Source: Dehalococcoidales bacterium (lineage in GTDB: Bacteria; Chloroflexota; Dehalococcoidia; Dehalococcoidales; UBA2162). From it: a stretch of 44,178 bases of DNA. The notes below the pieces were generated by a model. That model made no database searches, had not been told where the DNA came from, and was given only the letters and a program-made list of their open reading frames with translations. The translations under genes were made by a program, and so were the position numbers. This document shows, in pieces, positions 38,555 through 44,178 of the stretch. Every line of letters starts with the position of its first letter. The stretch's first letter is position 1. The stretch is taken from positions 1-44,178 of the forward strand of contig JAUYHA010000028.1 of NCBI GenBank assembly GCA_030690265.1, written 5' to 3'.

Positions 38555-39265
38555 CTACTTCAGTAGATTCTCTACTTTACCGCAAGGCAACAAGTCCCGC
38601 AGCGGATATGACCGCTTTCTATCGATGCTCTCCCACAGTTTGAGCAGGTCATGGCCGTATTTCTTGGACACCTCACCACCAAGAGACTGGGAGAAGAACG
38701 CGGTAAAGAACTCCTCGGGTATCTTAGATACATCATCTGAATATTTGTGGCTGCCGGGGCAACTGCCTCCGCTGGCATAAACGTTGTAGAGTGGAGCACG
38801 GAAAACCAGCTCCTCCGGAGTGGTAGGACGGTTCTTGACCGCAAAGATTGCCGGCGGTGACCCCGGCCGGCACACGAAGATAAACCCCGGCATGGGCAGC
38901 TTAAAGCGCCGCGGCGGTTTGAACGGCTCGAGCTGCAGGGCGGCTGGCCAGACCTGGGGCGGTCGCCATAAAGCTACCACTGGCGCCCCATCTTGCCGAT
39001 GCTGCCACCAGAGAGTGTTTTCGGGCAGTACTCCCGACCCAAGCGGTATATCCCTGAGTAAAGCGAGAGCAACATCCTGGGGACTCACCATCTTGGTGGT
39101 AATAATCTCATCTTCCATGACGTACATCACCACACTTTGGCCGTAGAAGTCGAGACGAACCTTCAGCTCGTCGGGCGGCACTTCGACATTATCCGGAAGC
39201 GCCCACTGGAACGAGGCCGCTTGTTCCACCGCTAATTTACCGCTTCCTTTCTTCTCCGGTGTCAT
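38555..39265 (-). CDS. PRTRC protein B, E2-like (Prok-E2 family D)
   Basis: Shows the PRTRC B pattern: LWRPPQVWPAALQ, FKLPMPGFIFVCRPG, FRAPLYNVYASGGSCPGSH with Cys169 at the site assigned as the E2 catalytic Cys in this family, then IPEEFFTAFFSQS. It would receive the Ubl from E1 and pass it to a target. GAAAGGAGGGGTGA precedes ATG. It overlaps the zinc-ribbon gene by 29 bases. Confidence 0.9.
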   Translation of the reverse strand: MTPEKKGSGKLAVEQAASFQWALPDNVEVPPDELKVRLDFYGQSVVMYVMEDEIITTKMVSPQDVALALLRDIPLGSGVLPENTLWWQHRQDGAPVVALWRPPQVWPAALQLEPFKPPRRFKLPMPGFIFVCRPGSPPAIFAVKNRPTTPEELVFRAPLYNVYASGGSCPGSHKYSDDVSKIPEEFFTAFFSQSLGGEVSKKYGHDLLKLWESIDRKRSYPLRDLLPCGKVENLLK

Positions 39266-39434
39266 TCACCCCTCCTTTCGGTTTCGTCCTATCCCATAAA
39301 CCTATTCGCCCATCGACGCGTGGATACCAGGTTACATGACAGCTTGGGCATTTAAGCAGATCAGTAGACGGGCTTTTATGAAGTAACCCGCCGCACTCTG
39401 GGCAATGACCATCATTTTTGTACCCCTTATCCAT
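39237..39434 (-). CDS. Zinc-ribbon protein embedded in the PRTRC cassette, 65 aa
   Basis: GGGGAGGTGTGAAAG precedes ATG. CPECGGLLHKS and CPSCHVTWYPR give a four-Cys ribbon. It overlaps protein F (8 bases) and the E2-like gene (29 bases). I know of no zinc-ribbon gene as a standard part of PRTRC cassettes, so it may be a target adaptor or E3-like factor; that is inference. Confidence 0.8.
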   Translation of the reverse strand: MDKGYKNDGHCPECGGLLHKSPSTDLLKCPSCHVTWYPRVDGRIGLWDRTKPKGGVNDTGEERKR

Positions 39435-40311
39435 CTTTCACACCTCCCCTTACGTCTCCGGCTTGGAGATTGGCTAGAATGAAATCTACTGTTTGTTTGA
39501 AGTGAGCCGGTCCCTCCTTCTCACCTTCGAGCCAGAGGGCGAAGTTCATCATCTTATCGTAATAAGCTTGGGCCTGGAACCATAGCTTCTTCATCTCCTC
39601 AACAACGTCTTTATCCCATCCATTCATCTCGCCGCCGGAATAAAACATCTCATTATCCATATCCAGGAACCAGTTACCAGTGGACATGTTGATGTACGCA
39701 GCCCAATGTTGCAAAGGTAACCACTTCTTCCCCTTCAATATGCGCTCGGCAGCGGTAAGAGTAATACCACCGGTAGGGACTCGCTGCGCCTCAGCTCGGT
39801 AGGCTGGGGGAAACCCGTCAGCCAGGGCGACTCTCTCGCCTTGCTGGTCACTGTCCTCTGCAAAGGGTGGCTCGAAAAGGAAGCTCATGAGCTGAATCCC
39901 TAGCCTGTGATCATTCAGCTCGTGATAATCTTCCCAGCCGAAGCCCATAACCGTGACGGGGATGTTACGGAGAATCTCTCTGTAGTCGTCTTCACACTCC
40001 CCTTCCTTAAAGCTGGGGTGCAATGGCAGGTAGCGCTCCTCAAAGTGTGAAGCGAAGCAGGCCATCTGTTCATGCGGGCTGGTTTTCGCCAGTATCTCCC
40101 TCTCCCGCTCCGGCAGATATTCTCTGACCAGCACCACGAACTCATTATAAGTCTCGGCATTCTGGAAAACGTTCAGGAGCAGGGATATAGAGGGCGGGCG
40201 GGTATTATGCAGCTTCTCTCGGAGTACTTCCAGCGTCGTAATAGCCTTTTTGCGGTGGTACTCTTCGTATGCACGGTCATTCATAAGGTGCAAGGTGTCT
40301 AAGTCGTACAT
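39427..40311 (-). CDS. PRTRC protein F-like, 294 aa
   Basis: Conserved-looking segments are DYHELNDHRLG, and MSTGNWFLDMDNE (211-217) like the TGNxFLD motif of the family. Function of protein F is unknown. It lies between the Ubl and the E2 genes as in other PRTRC cassettes. GAGAGGAGCCATTTAA precedes ATG. Confidence 0.85.
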   Translation of the reverse strand: MYDLDTLHLMNDRAYEEYHRKKAITTLEVLREKLHNTRPPSISLLLNVFQNAETYNEFVVLVREYLPEREREILAKTSPHEQMACFASHFEERYLPLHPSFKEGECEDDYREILRNIPVTVMGFGWEDYHELNDHRLGIQLMSFLFEPPFAEDSDQQGERVALADGFPPAYRAEAQRVPTGGITLTAAERILKGKKWLPLQHWAAYINMSTGNWFLDMDNEMFYSGGEMNGWDKDVVEEMKKLWFQAQAYYDKMMNFALWLEGEKEGPAHFKQTVDFILANLQAGDVRGGVKDG

Positions 40312-40326
40312 TTAAATGGCTCCTCT

Positions 40327-40542
40327 CTATTTCCGGAGAAGATTCTTCAGATGAGAGGCGGCGCTTTCTGCTGATTTAGCGTAGCTCGCCGCTTCTTCTA
40401 GAGCGCCGTCGACCTCTTTGGCATTGTATGACGCCTTCTTGATGTCGATATGGCCGTTTTTGCCGACCAACTGCCAGGTGAGCGGTATGATTTTAAGTTT
40501 GACCTCAGGAACGCTCTTTAGGATGTCGGCGATATCTGCCAT
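40327..40542 (-). CDS. Hypothetical protein between Ubl and F, 71 aa
   Basis: N-terminal beta strand (EVKLKIIPLTWQLVG) and a long C-terminal helix (GALEEAASYAKSAESAASHL), with spacing of a coiled coil. Not recognised as any PRTRC protein. Four bases separate it from the Ubl gene. Confidence 0.7.
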   Translation of the reverse strand: MADIADILKSVPEVKLKIIPLTWQLVGKNGHIDIKKASYNAKEVDGALEEAASYAKSAESAASHLKNLLRK

Positions 40543-40546
40543 AGAG

Positions 40547-40732
40547 TCACCCCTTCACGCCGACTTTCTTCTTGAATCGGTAGATGGTATCTTCGCCCTG
40601 CTTTTCCTCAGTCATCTCGGCGGTGGCCAGCTCGGGTAAGAAACCGGCCATCATCTGCTTGAACTGCTCTGGGGTCACATCGGGCCCCGGGTCTGGGTAT
40701 TCAGTCCCATCAACAATAAACTTTCTTGCCAT
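40547..40732 (-). CDS. PRTRC protein C, ubiquitin-like modifier (Prok_Ub), 61 aa
   Basis: Matches the family from F-x-x-D-G-x-x-x-PDPGPDVTPEQ through PELATAEM and IYRFKKKVGVKG, ending in a single Gly at the C-terminus (family end T-K-G). The short beta-grasp protein would be activated at that Gly by E1. AAGGAGGTGAACC precedes ATG. Together with E1, E2 and JAB it forms a complete Ubl conjugation set. Confidence 0.92.
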   Translation of the reverse strand: MARKFIVDGTEYPDPGPDVTPEQFKQMMAGFLPELATAEMTEEKQGEDTIYRFKKKVGVKG

Positions 40733-40748
40733 GGTTCACCTCCTTCCT

Positions 40749-40931
40749 TTATTCTCTCCAAATTAAAACCTGACGGACTTCAAATTTCAGCCCGCAGTTT
40801 AGGCATTTTCCGGCCCCACTTATATAGGGAGTAAGAGCTTCTTCGTCCGGTTCAAGGTTGTCGCTGCCACATATGGGGCAGGTAATCTCGTTGCCCTCGA
40901 CGAACTCCTTCCGCTTCTCTTTTGCTGCCAT
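40749..40931 (-). CDS. Zinc-ribbon protein, 60 aa
   Basis: GAGGAGGTGATAACG precedes ATG 40931; upstream start rejected. CPICGSDNLEPDEEAL and GKCLNCGLKFEVRQV form a treble-clef ribbon. Directly upstream of the Ubl gene, so co-transcribed with it. Confidence 0.8.
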   Translation of the reverse strand: MAAKEKRKEFVEGNEITCPICGSDNLEPDEEALTPYISGAGKCLNCGLKFEVRQVLIWRE

Positions 40932-40936
40932 CGTTA

Positions 40937-41272
40937 TCACCTCCTCTTCATTAAACCTGGGAGTAGCGTCAACTTCCGCGGCGCCATAGCCCACAGGATT
41001 GTCTGCGTTTCAATATCTTGAGGGTTAAGCATCTTATACTCGAAAGCTAGTCCTTTATCCGGCATCTCCCAGACGAGGACTTCGCGGAGTTTCAGGATCA
41101 CCTCGAAAGGAACGCCGCACATCTGGAAATGGCGTAATACCATGACGGCTGTCTTTTGCCTGCCGCTCAAGTTGTCCTGGTATACTTCTTCGCCCTGGCG
41201 AACTAGACTGATAAGATGCTCGAGGGCTTTGAAATCGGTGGTATTACATTGGCCAATGATTCTACGAGCCAT
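40937..41272 (-). CDS. Hypothetical protein, 111 aa
   Basis: Helical protein (FKALEHLISLVRQGEEVY, LSGRQKTAVMVLRHFQM). It overlaps the upstream gene by one base. Similar lengths and composition are common in plasmids, but no family recognised. Confidence 0.7.
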   Translation of the reverse strand: MARRIIGQCNTTDFKALEHLISLVRQGEEVYQDNLSGRQKTAVMVLRHFQMCGVPFEVILKLREVLVWEMPDKGLAFEYKMLNPQDIETQTILWAMAPRKLTLLPGLMKRR

Positions 41273-41514
41273 TAGTCCACCAGTTCTATCTTCTCGACAG
41301 GATGCTGAAATATTCCGATTCTGCCATCCTTAAATTCACAAACCAGTCGGTCTCCTGGCTGTACCTTCGACGGCTCATTCCCACTGACGGTCATTTGAAC
41401 CTGAGTGCCTTTCCAAACCCACTCCTGCATATTACAGGCCTGGACCACACCATGCTCATCAATATCCCACCAGAGAATGTCTTGACCATCGTCTTCGAAA
41501 TGAATCCTAACCAT
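41272..41514 (-). CDS. Hypothetical protein, 80 aa
   Basis: Beta-rich (HFEDDGQDILWWDIDEHG, TQVQMTVSGNEPSKV, GDRLVCEFKDGRIGIF), likely a small barrel. GTAAAGGGGGTAGTT precedes ATG. No family recognised. Confidence 0.75.
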   Translation of the reverse strand: MVRIHFEDDGQDILWWDIDEHGVVQACNMQEWVWKGTQVQMTVSGNEPSKVQPGDRLVCEFKDGRIGIFQHPVEKIELVD

Positions 41515-41881
41515 AACTACCCCCTTTACTTTATAGTGTTTTGTAAACCGTGCCGGCTAAGAGCCTCTCACTCTTAGATGGTCAGGATAGGCGTGTGCTG
41601 ACGCCTCGTTTTATATACGACCCCAGTGTAACTCGGCTTCCACAGTTCCCTCGTCCAGTAATTAACTGGAGAGGTTTGCTGGGGGTATCTTTAGCCTCTA
41701 AGGTAAACACCCCAACCTTGTCCGAGATACCGCTATTTCTTTGCCTCTCGGAGATAATCTCCTGAGGCTGGGTCTTTCACTTTACGCACTCTCACCGTGA
41801 AGTATCTCCTTGACCTGATTAGCGTCTATCTTCCGCCACCGGCACCTCCTTTACATTCCTCTCTATTGTCAAGTAGCCTGG
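41515..41881. other. Gap with weak minus-strand short ORFs
   Basis: No strong gene. The minus strand has a possible 42-aa GTG-started frame (41582-41710), a 20-aa GTG-started frame (41733-41795; MRVRKVKDPASGDYLREAKK) behind AAGGAGATACTTCAC, and a 6-codon frame behind AAAGGAGGTGCCG. These could be short leaders or remnants. No terminator is apparent. Confidence 0.5.
41582..41710 (-). CDS. Possible small protein, 42 aa
   Basis: GTG start; reads FTLEAKDTPSKPLQLITGRG and ends SYIKRGVSTRLS, which is more protein-like than the opposite-strand reading of the same bases. Ribosome site is poor and the frame is open further upstream without a normal start codon. Confidence 0.3.
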   Translation of the reverse strand: MFTLEAKDTPSKPLQLITGRGNCGSRVTLGSYIKRGVSTRLS

Positions 41882-42118
41882 CTATTTGAACACCTGATTA
41901 AGATTTACCCTCTCCGCGAGAGTTAAATCTAGAGTGCCGAACATGGCAACTGACCAAGAGCCCTTACGGTCCCGCCGCCTTTTGTCCTGTTTCCACTCAT
42001 AGACCAATAACCGCATGCTACCATCGTCGCGGTATTGGACGACTAGCGCACGTTGGCCATTGTTTTGAAGAATCTCTCCCTCTACTTGTGGGTTCGGCGT
42101 GTAATCTACTGCAACCAT
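41882..42118 (-). CDS. Hypothetical protein, 78 aa
   Basis: CAAGGAGGTGACTG precedes ATG. Beta-rich N-terminal half and a basic middle (WKQDKRRRDRKGSW). No family recognised. Confidence 0.75.
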   Translation of the reverse strand: MVAVDYTPNPQVEGEILQNNGQRALVVQYRDDGSMRLLVYEWKQDKRRRDRKGSWSVAMFGTLDLTLAERVNLNQVFK

Positions 42119-42169
42119 CAGTCACCTCCTTGCTGCTTTACCCTCTCGAGCTCGCCAGCTCGCTCCCGG

Positions 42170-42253
42170 CATGGAGTTAAGAGCCGATGCGGACAGGATT
42201 GAACGAATGGGGGGTAAGCCAACCCTGTTACAAACGACTCGGTTTACTCCATG
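42170..42253 (-). other. Structured intergenic segment, candidate RNA element
   Basis: On the minus strand CATGGAGT pairs with ACTCCATG at the outer ends (8 bp), CCGA with UCGG inside (4 bp), and ACAGGGUUG with CAAUCCUGU (9 bp with one G-U) around an 18-base loop. It lies between the genes 42294-42470 and 41882-42118. It is not a tRNA: no D or T arms fit. Function unknown. Confidence 0.5.
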
Positions 42254-42293
42254 TCAGGAGCCAGCCGGCGAACCTTCCCTTTTCCCAACCTTT

Positions 42294-42470
42294 TCAGTAA
42301 TCGCCAGTCTGTAGTTGTACTAAAAGCAACCACATCTCAGAGCAGGTCAAATATCTTAGGTCAACTTCGAGAGCGAAACCTCGTTCTTTACAGGTCTCTT
42401 CGACCTGCCGGATAACCTTGGCCCGCTTTGGTGTAGTACAAAGCAACCGCCTGGTCTTTCCAGTCTCCAT
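42294..42470 (-). CDS. Hypothetical protein, 58 aa
   Basis: Reads METGKTRRLLCTTPKRAKVI and then GFALEVDLRYLTC: an N-terminal basic helix and a beta strand. Coding character is clear, and it is adjacent to the zinc-ribbon gene at 42477. No good ribosome site seen. Confidence 0.65.
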   Translation of the reverse strand: METGKTRRLLCTTPKRAKVIRQVEETCKERGFALEVDLRYLTCSEMWLLLVQLQTGDY

Positions 42471-42476
42471 ATTAGC

Positions 42477-42692
42477 TTACCCCTTAAAAGCGCAGTCCAT
42501 GCATTGATGCTTTGGCGGCCAGGTGGTAGTGTCCTTATAGTAGAATGGCTTGCCGGCCGTTAGCGGTTTGTCGCAGTCATCACATTTGGCGCTCGTCCAC
42601 TCCTCTCGGTTTAGTTTGCAATCCCTATGCTCGCAAGGTTGCTGGCAGACGACCGCTTCATCGGTGATATCTGGGACAACATAATAGGCCAT
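42477..42692 (-). CDS. Zinc-binding protein, 71 aa
   Basis: Has eight Cys in C-x3-C-x4-C (CQQPCEHRDC), CDDCD and CMDC groups, with KPFYYKDTTTWPPKHQCMDC, typical of a treble-clef or LIM-like double zinc site. AGGAGGTGAGGGGAA precedes ATG. Confidence 0.8.
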   Translation of the reverse strand: MAYYVVPDITDEAVVCQQPCEHRDCKLNREEWTSAKCDDCDKPLTAGKPFYYKDTTTWPPKHQCMDCAFKG

Positions 42693-42738
42693 TTCCCCTC
42701 ACCTCCTAGTGGCGACATTTCTCAAGAAAAGTCAAAGC

Positions 42739-43173
42739 CTACCCGGACACTATCAACTTGCCCTTCAGATGGTCTATCTCGTGCTGTAATGCATAAGCAT
42801 AAAACTCCTGGGCCTTATACTTGACCGGCTTTCCGTTCTCATCGAGACCGGTAACCACGACAATCTTATGTCTTTTCACACTAAGAACCACCTGACCATG
42901 CTCAACACTGAGGCAGCGCTCCGGATGGTCGATAACCTTCGGCCACACCCTACTCAGCTCAGGATTGACTATCGCCACATACTCTGCCCCATATTTCACG
43001 ACGATAATGCACTTCGTCTCACCTATCTGCGGAGCCGCCAGGCCCAGAGCATGATGCTCGATACATATCTCCCTCATCTCATCGACAATCTGCCTGACAG
43101 ACTCATCAATAGTCTTTACTGACCAGGCAGCCGTGGTTAACCTGTGGTCCGGGTACTGTAAAATCTCTCTCAT
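42739..43173 (-). CDS. def: Peptide deformylase, 144 aa
   Basis: Motifs: ALGLAAPQIG (44-51 region, motif 1), ERCLS (85-89, motif 2, where EGCLS is usual) and HEIDHL (131-136, motif 3). Metal ligands Cys87, His131, His135 and catalytic Glu132 are present. Removes the N-formyl group from new proteins. Shorter than host PDF (about 168), as in phage-type enzymes. The frame is open upstream but ATG 43173 fits the known N-terminus (REILQYPD). Confidence 0.9.
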   Translation of the reverse strand: MREILQYPDHRLTTAAWSVKTIDESVRQIVDEMREICIEHHALGLAAPQIGETKCIIVVKYGAEYVAIVNPELSRVWPKVIDHPERCLSVEHGQVVLSVKRHKIVVVTGLDENGKPVKYKAQEFYAYALQHEIDHLKGKLIVSG

Positions 43174-43180
43174 CCGCCCG

Positions 43181-43372
43181 CTACCGACCCATGCCCTTCT
43201 CCCAGACGCCGGTACACCACTCACGCCTTTCAGCGCTGAGGCAGTTATCCCCGGACCGCCACTGACAGAAGGGCACAAGATACTTGTCTTTTAGGCAAGG
43301 AGCTGGCGGCGGCACCGGCGGCGGTGTAGGCGGCGTCTTACGGGCGAAGATGCGTCTTAGCTTGGTCAACAT
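43181..43372 (-). CDS. Small Pro-rich Cys-containing protein, 63 aa
   Basis: GAGGAGGTGAGAGCT precedes ATG 43372. A basic start (LTKLRRIFARK) is followed by a Pro-rich stretch (TPPTPPPVPPPAP) and a C-terminal part with four Cys (PCLKD, PFCQW, NCLS, WCTG). First gene of the long right-hand minus operon. Confidence 0.65.
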   Translation of the reverse strand: MLTKLRRIFARKTPPTPPPVPPPAPCLKDKYLVPFCQWRSGDNCLSAERREWCTGVWEKGMGR

Positions 43373-43390
43373 AGCTCTCACCTCCTCTTA

Positions 43391-43396
43391 AGTATA
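43391..43396 (-). promoter_or_regulatory. Possible -10 of the right-hand minus operon
   Basis: Minus strand TATACT just upstream of GAGGAGGTG and the ATG at 43372. No good -35 box is seen, so this is tentative. The two similar segments at 43400 and 43479 lie upstream. Confidence 0.35.
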
Positions 43397-43399
43397 TCA

Positions 43400-43505
43400 C
43401 TAGTTAAAAGAAGGGAGGCACACCCCACCCGGAGCGAGCCTCCCTTAGATGTTAACCGTCTTGAAGCAAAATAAGTCCCTAGCTAAAAGAAGGGGAGGCG
43501 ACACC
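43400..43505. repeat. Imperfect direct repeat, two copies
   Basis: CTAGTTAAAAGAAGGGAGGC (43400-43419) and CTAGCTAAAAGAAGGGGAGGC (43479-43499) with similar sequence beyond (CACACCCC and GACACCCC). About 79 bases apart, upstream of the right-hand minus operon; a candidate operator pair. Confidence 0.65.
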
Positions 43506-43546
43506 CCTCTTAGAGATGTCCGCCCCCCCCCCACGCAACCAGATAA

Positions 43547-43590
43547 AAAGCAAAAGACGCCCCCGTTAAACCAGAAGCGTCTTTTGCTTT
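43547..43590 (-). terminator. Terminator of the 44129-43596 operon
   Basis: AAAGCAAAAGACGC (43547-43560) and GCGTCTTTTGCTTT (43577-43590) form a perfect 14-bp stem. On the minus strand it is followed by TTTTTATC. It lies just after the stop of the gene at 43596. Confidence 0.85.
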
Positions 43591-43595
43591 CCGCT

Positions 43596-44129
43596 TTAGA
43601 TGTTTAGATAATGCCTAACCGCAAGCAAAACTAGCTTAAATACTTCAGCTTCCGTTCTAGCGGGTAACGGCTTGCCGTGCCTGATAGCCTTTCGCCTCTT
43701 ATTTTTGCTAATACCCTTCAGGCTATCGCCCAAGTCAACATTGAGGCGTAAATAGCTGGAAGGTAGCCTTACCTTTGCGAAGGGCTGAAGCTTAACACCC
43801 GACATACCTAGAGCCTCAATGTAGAATAGCGGTTGACTTCCGTAAAATATCTCCCTTGAGATAGTGCCGAACCGCCCTTCCCTGTATCTTGGCTCATTTA
43901 AGGCGTGAAGGGCTTGCCGTTCCGCTTCCCAAACTATCGTGTCAAGTTCTCTGTCGTCTGCCTTCCAGATAGCGATTAGCCGTTCAATATAGTATTCGTA
44001 GTGATGGGAAGGGATAAGACAATCTTGATGCCCGAACACACAAAAGCCCCCGCTATCAACGAACAGCTTGACTAATTCAGCTTGTCGGTTAGGGGTTGAC
44101 CACTTGGGTAAATGCTTTAGCATAACCAT
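43596..44129 (-). CDS. Hypothetical protein, 177 aa
   Basis: AAAGGGGGGTGATTT precedes ATG 44129. Starts MVMLKHLPKWSTPNRQAELV; includes CVFGHQDC and an ISREIFYGSQPLFYIEALG segment, and ends with a basic helical region (SKNKRRKAIRHGKPLP). It looks like a family of uncultured bacteria, but I cannot name it. On the circle it follows 155-661 in one operon. Its first 92 bases recur at window positions 1-92. Confidence 0.8.
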   Translation of the reverse strand: MVMLKHLPKWSTPNRQAELVKLFVDSGGFCVFGHQDCLIPSHHYEYYIERLIAIWKADDRELDTIVWEAERQALHALNEPRYREGRFGTISREIFYGSQPLFYIEALGMSGVKLQPFAKVRLPSSYLRLNVDLGDSLKGISKNKRRKAIRHGKPLPARTEAEVFKLVLLAVRHYLNI

Positions 44130-44178
44130 AAATCACCCCCCTTTCGTTTCCGTCAATCGTGGTGCTTAGGTGGCTATG
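44038..44178. repeat. Terminal direct repeat, right copy (circular overlap)
   Basis: Identical to 1-141. It shows that the contig is circular. The end (44178, equivalent to 141) lies one base inside the inner edge of the 28-bp inverted repeat at 115-142. Confidence 0.95.

Noticed and set aside
41550-41765. Plus-strand frame of 71 codons
   Set aside because: No ribosome site and surrounded by minus-strand genes; the opposite strand reads more like protein.
42170-42253. tRNA-like segment about 80 bases long
   Set aside because: Length and an ACTCCA end look tRNA-like on the minus strand, but no D-arm or T-arm stem fits and the anticodon arm is not formed.

Overview
The window is one circular DNA molecule cut open. 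Bases 1-141 are repeated exactly at 44038-44178, a length typical of a k=141 assembly overlap, so the closed molecule is about 44,037 bp. Strong AAGGAGGT ribosome sites, sigma70-like TTGACA/TATAAT promoters and polycistronic operons show a bacterial host, but no rRNA, tRNA or host gene allows a firm taxonomic call. Nearly every base is coding. There are about 90 genes, many under 100 residues. Small zinc-ribbon proteins are very frequent. No protein shows a clear Walker A ATPase motif, and no polymerase, helicase, Rep initiator, terminase, portal or conjugation gene was recognised. The element therefore looks like a virus-like or plasmid-like replicon of an unfamiliar kind.

Layout, treating the map as a circle. 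(1) 43596-44129 and 155-661 (minus strand): two conserved-looking hypothetical genes, with a 28-bp inverted repeat at 115-142 and 693-720, closed by a terminator at 43547-43590. (2) 720-1338: a non-coding, AT-rich, repeat-rich region that is the best candidate for an origin or regulatory centre. (3) 1339-5210 (minus): an operon of small proteins with a VRR-NUC nuclease and a tyrosine recombinase. (4) 5265-5332: divergent promoters. (5) 5339-26387 (plus): a large module of structural type. It has many membrane-anchored small proteins, two zinc-metallopeptidase-like proteins, a ferritin-like protein, a likely major structural operon behind an attenuator-like leader (12673-12814), fibre and repeat proteins, and a papain-like enzyme beside a holin-like protein. 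(6) 26460-26975: a small divergent regulatory switch with apparently leaderless promoters. (7) 27092-32932 (plus): accessory genes including a J-domain protein, an ASCH protein, ribbon-helix-helix proteins, a DUF5131 protein and an HNH nuclease. (8) 43372 down to 32903 (minus): a long operon with a peptide deformylase, a PRTRC-type ubiquitin-like cassette (Ubl, F, E2-like, JAB, E1-like) and a DnaN-like sliding clamp.

The most notable system is the PRTRC cassette: a ubiquitin-like modifier, an E1, an E2 and a JAMM protease, here without recognisable ParB or ParM/protein D. It shares an operon with a sliding clamp that has a long charged tail, and with two proteins that end in QPxxF, which resembles a clamp-binding peptide. 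Other strong signals are an 8-bp tandem repeat array (GTGTCANN x5 at 9362-9401), a 19-20 bp motif shared by three distant loci, and two mutually exclusive RNA hairpins in front of the presumed capsid operon. Functions in the structural module are inferred from organisation and composition, because most of those proteins match no family I recognise.
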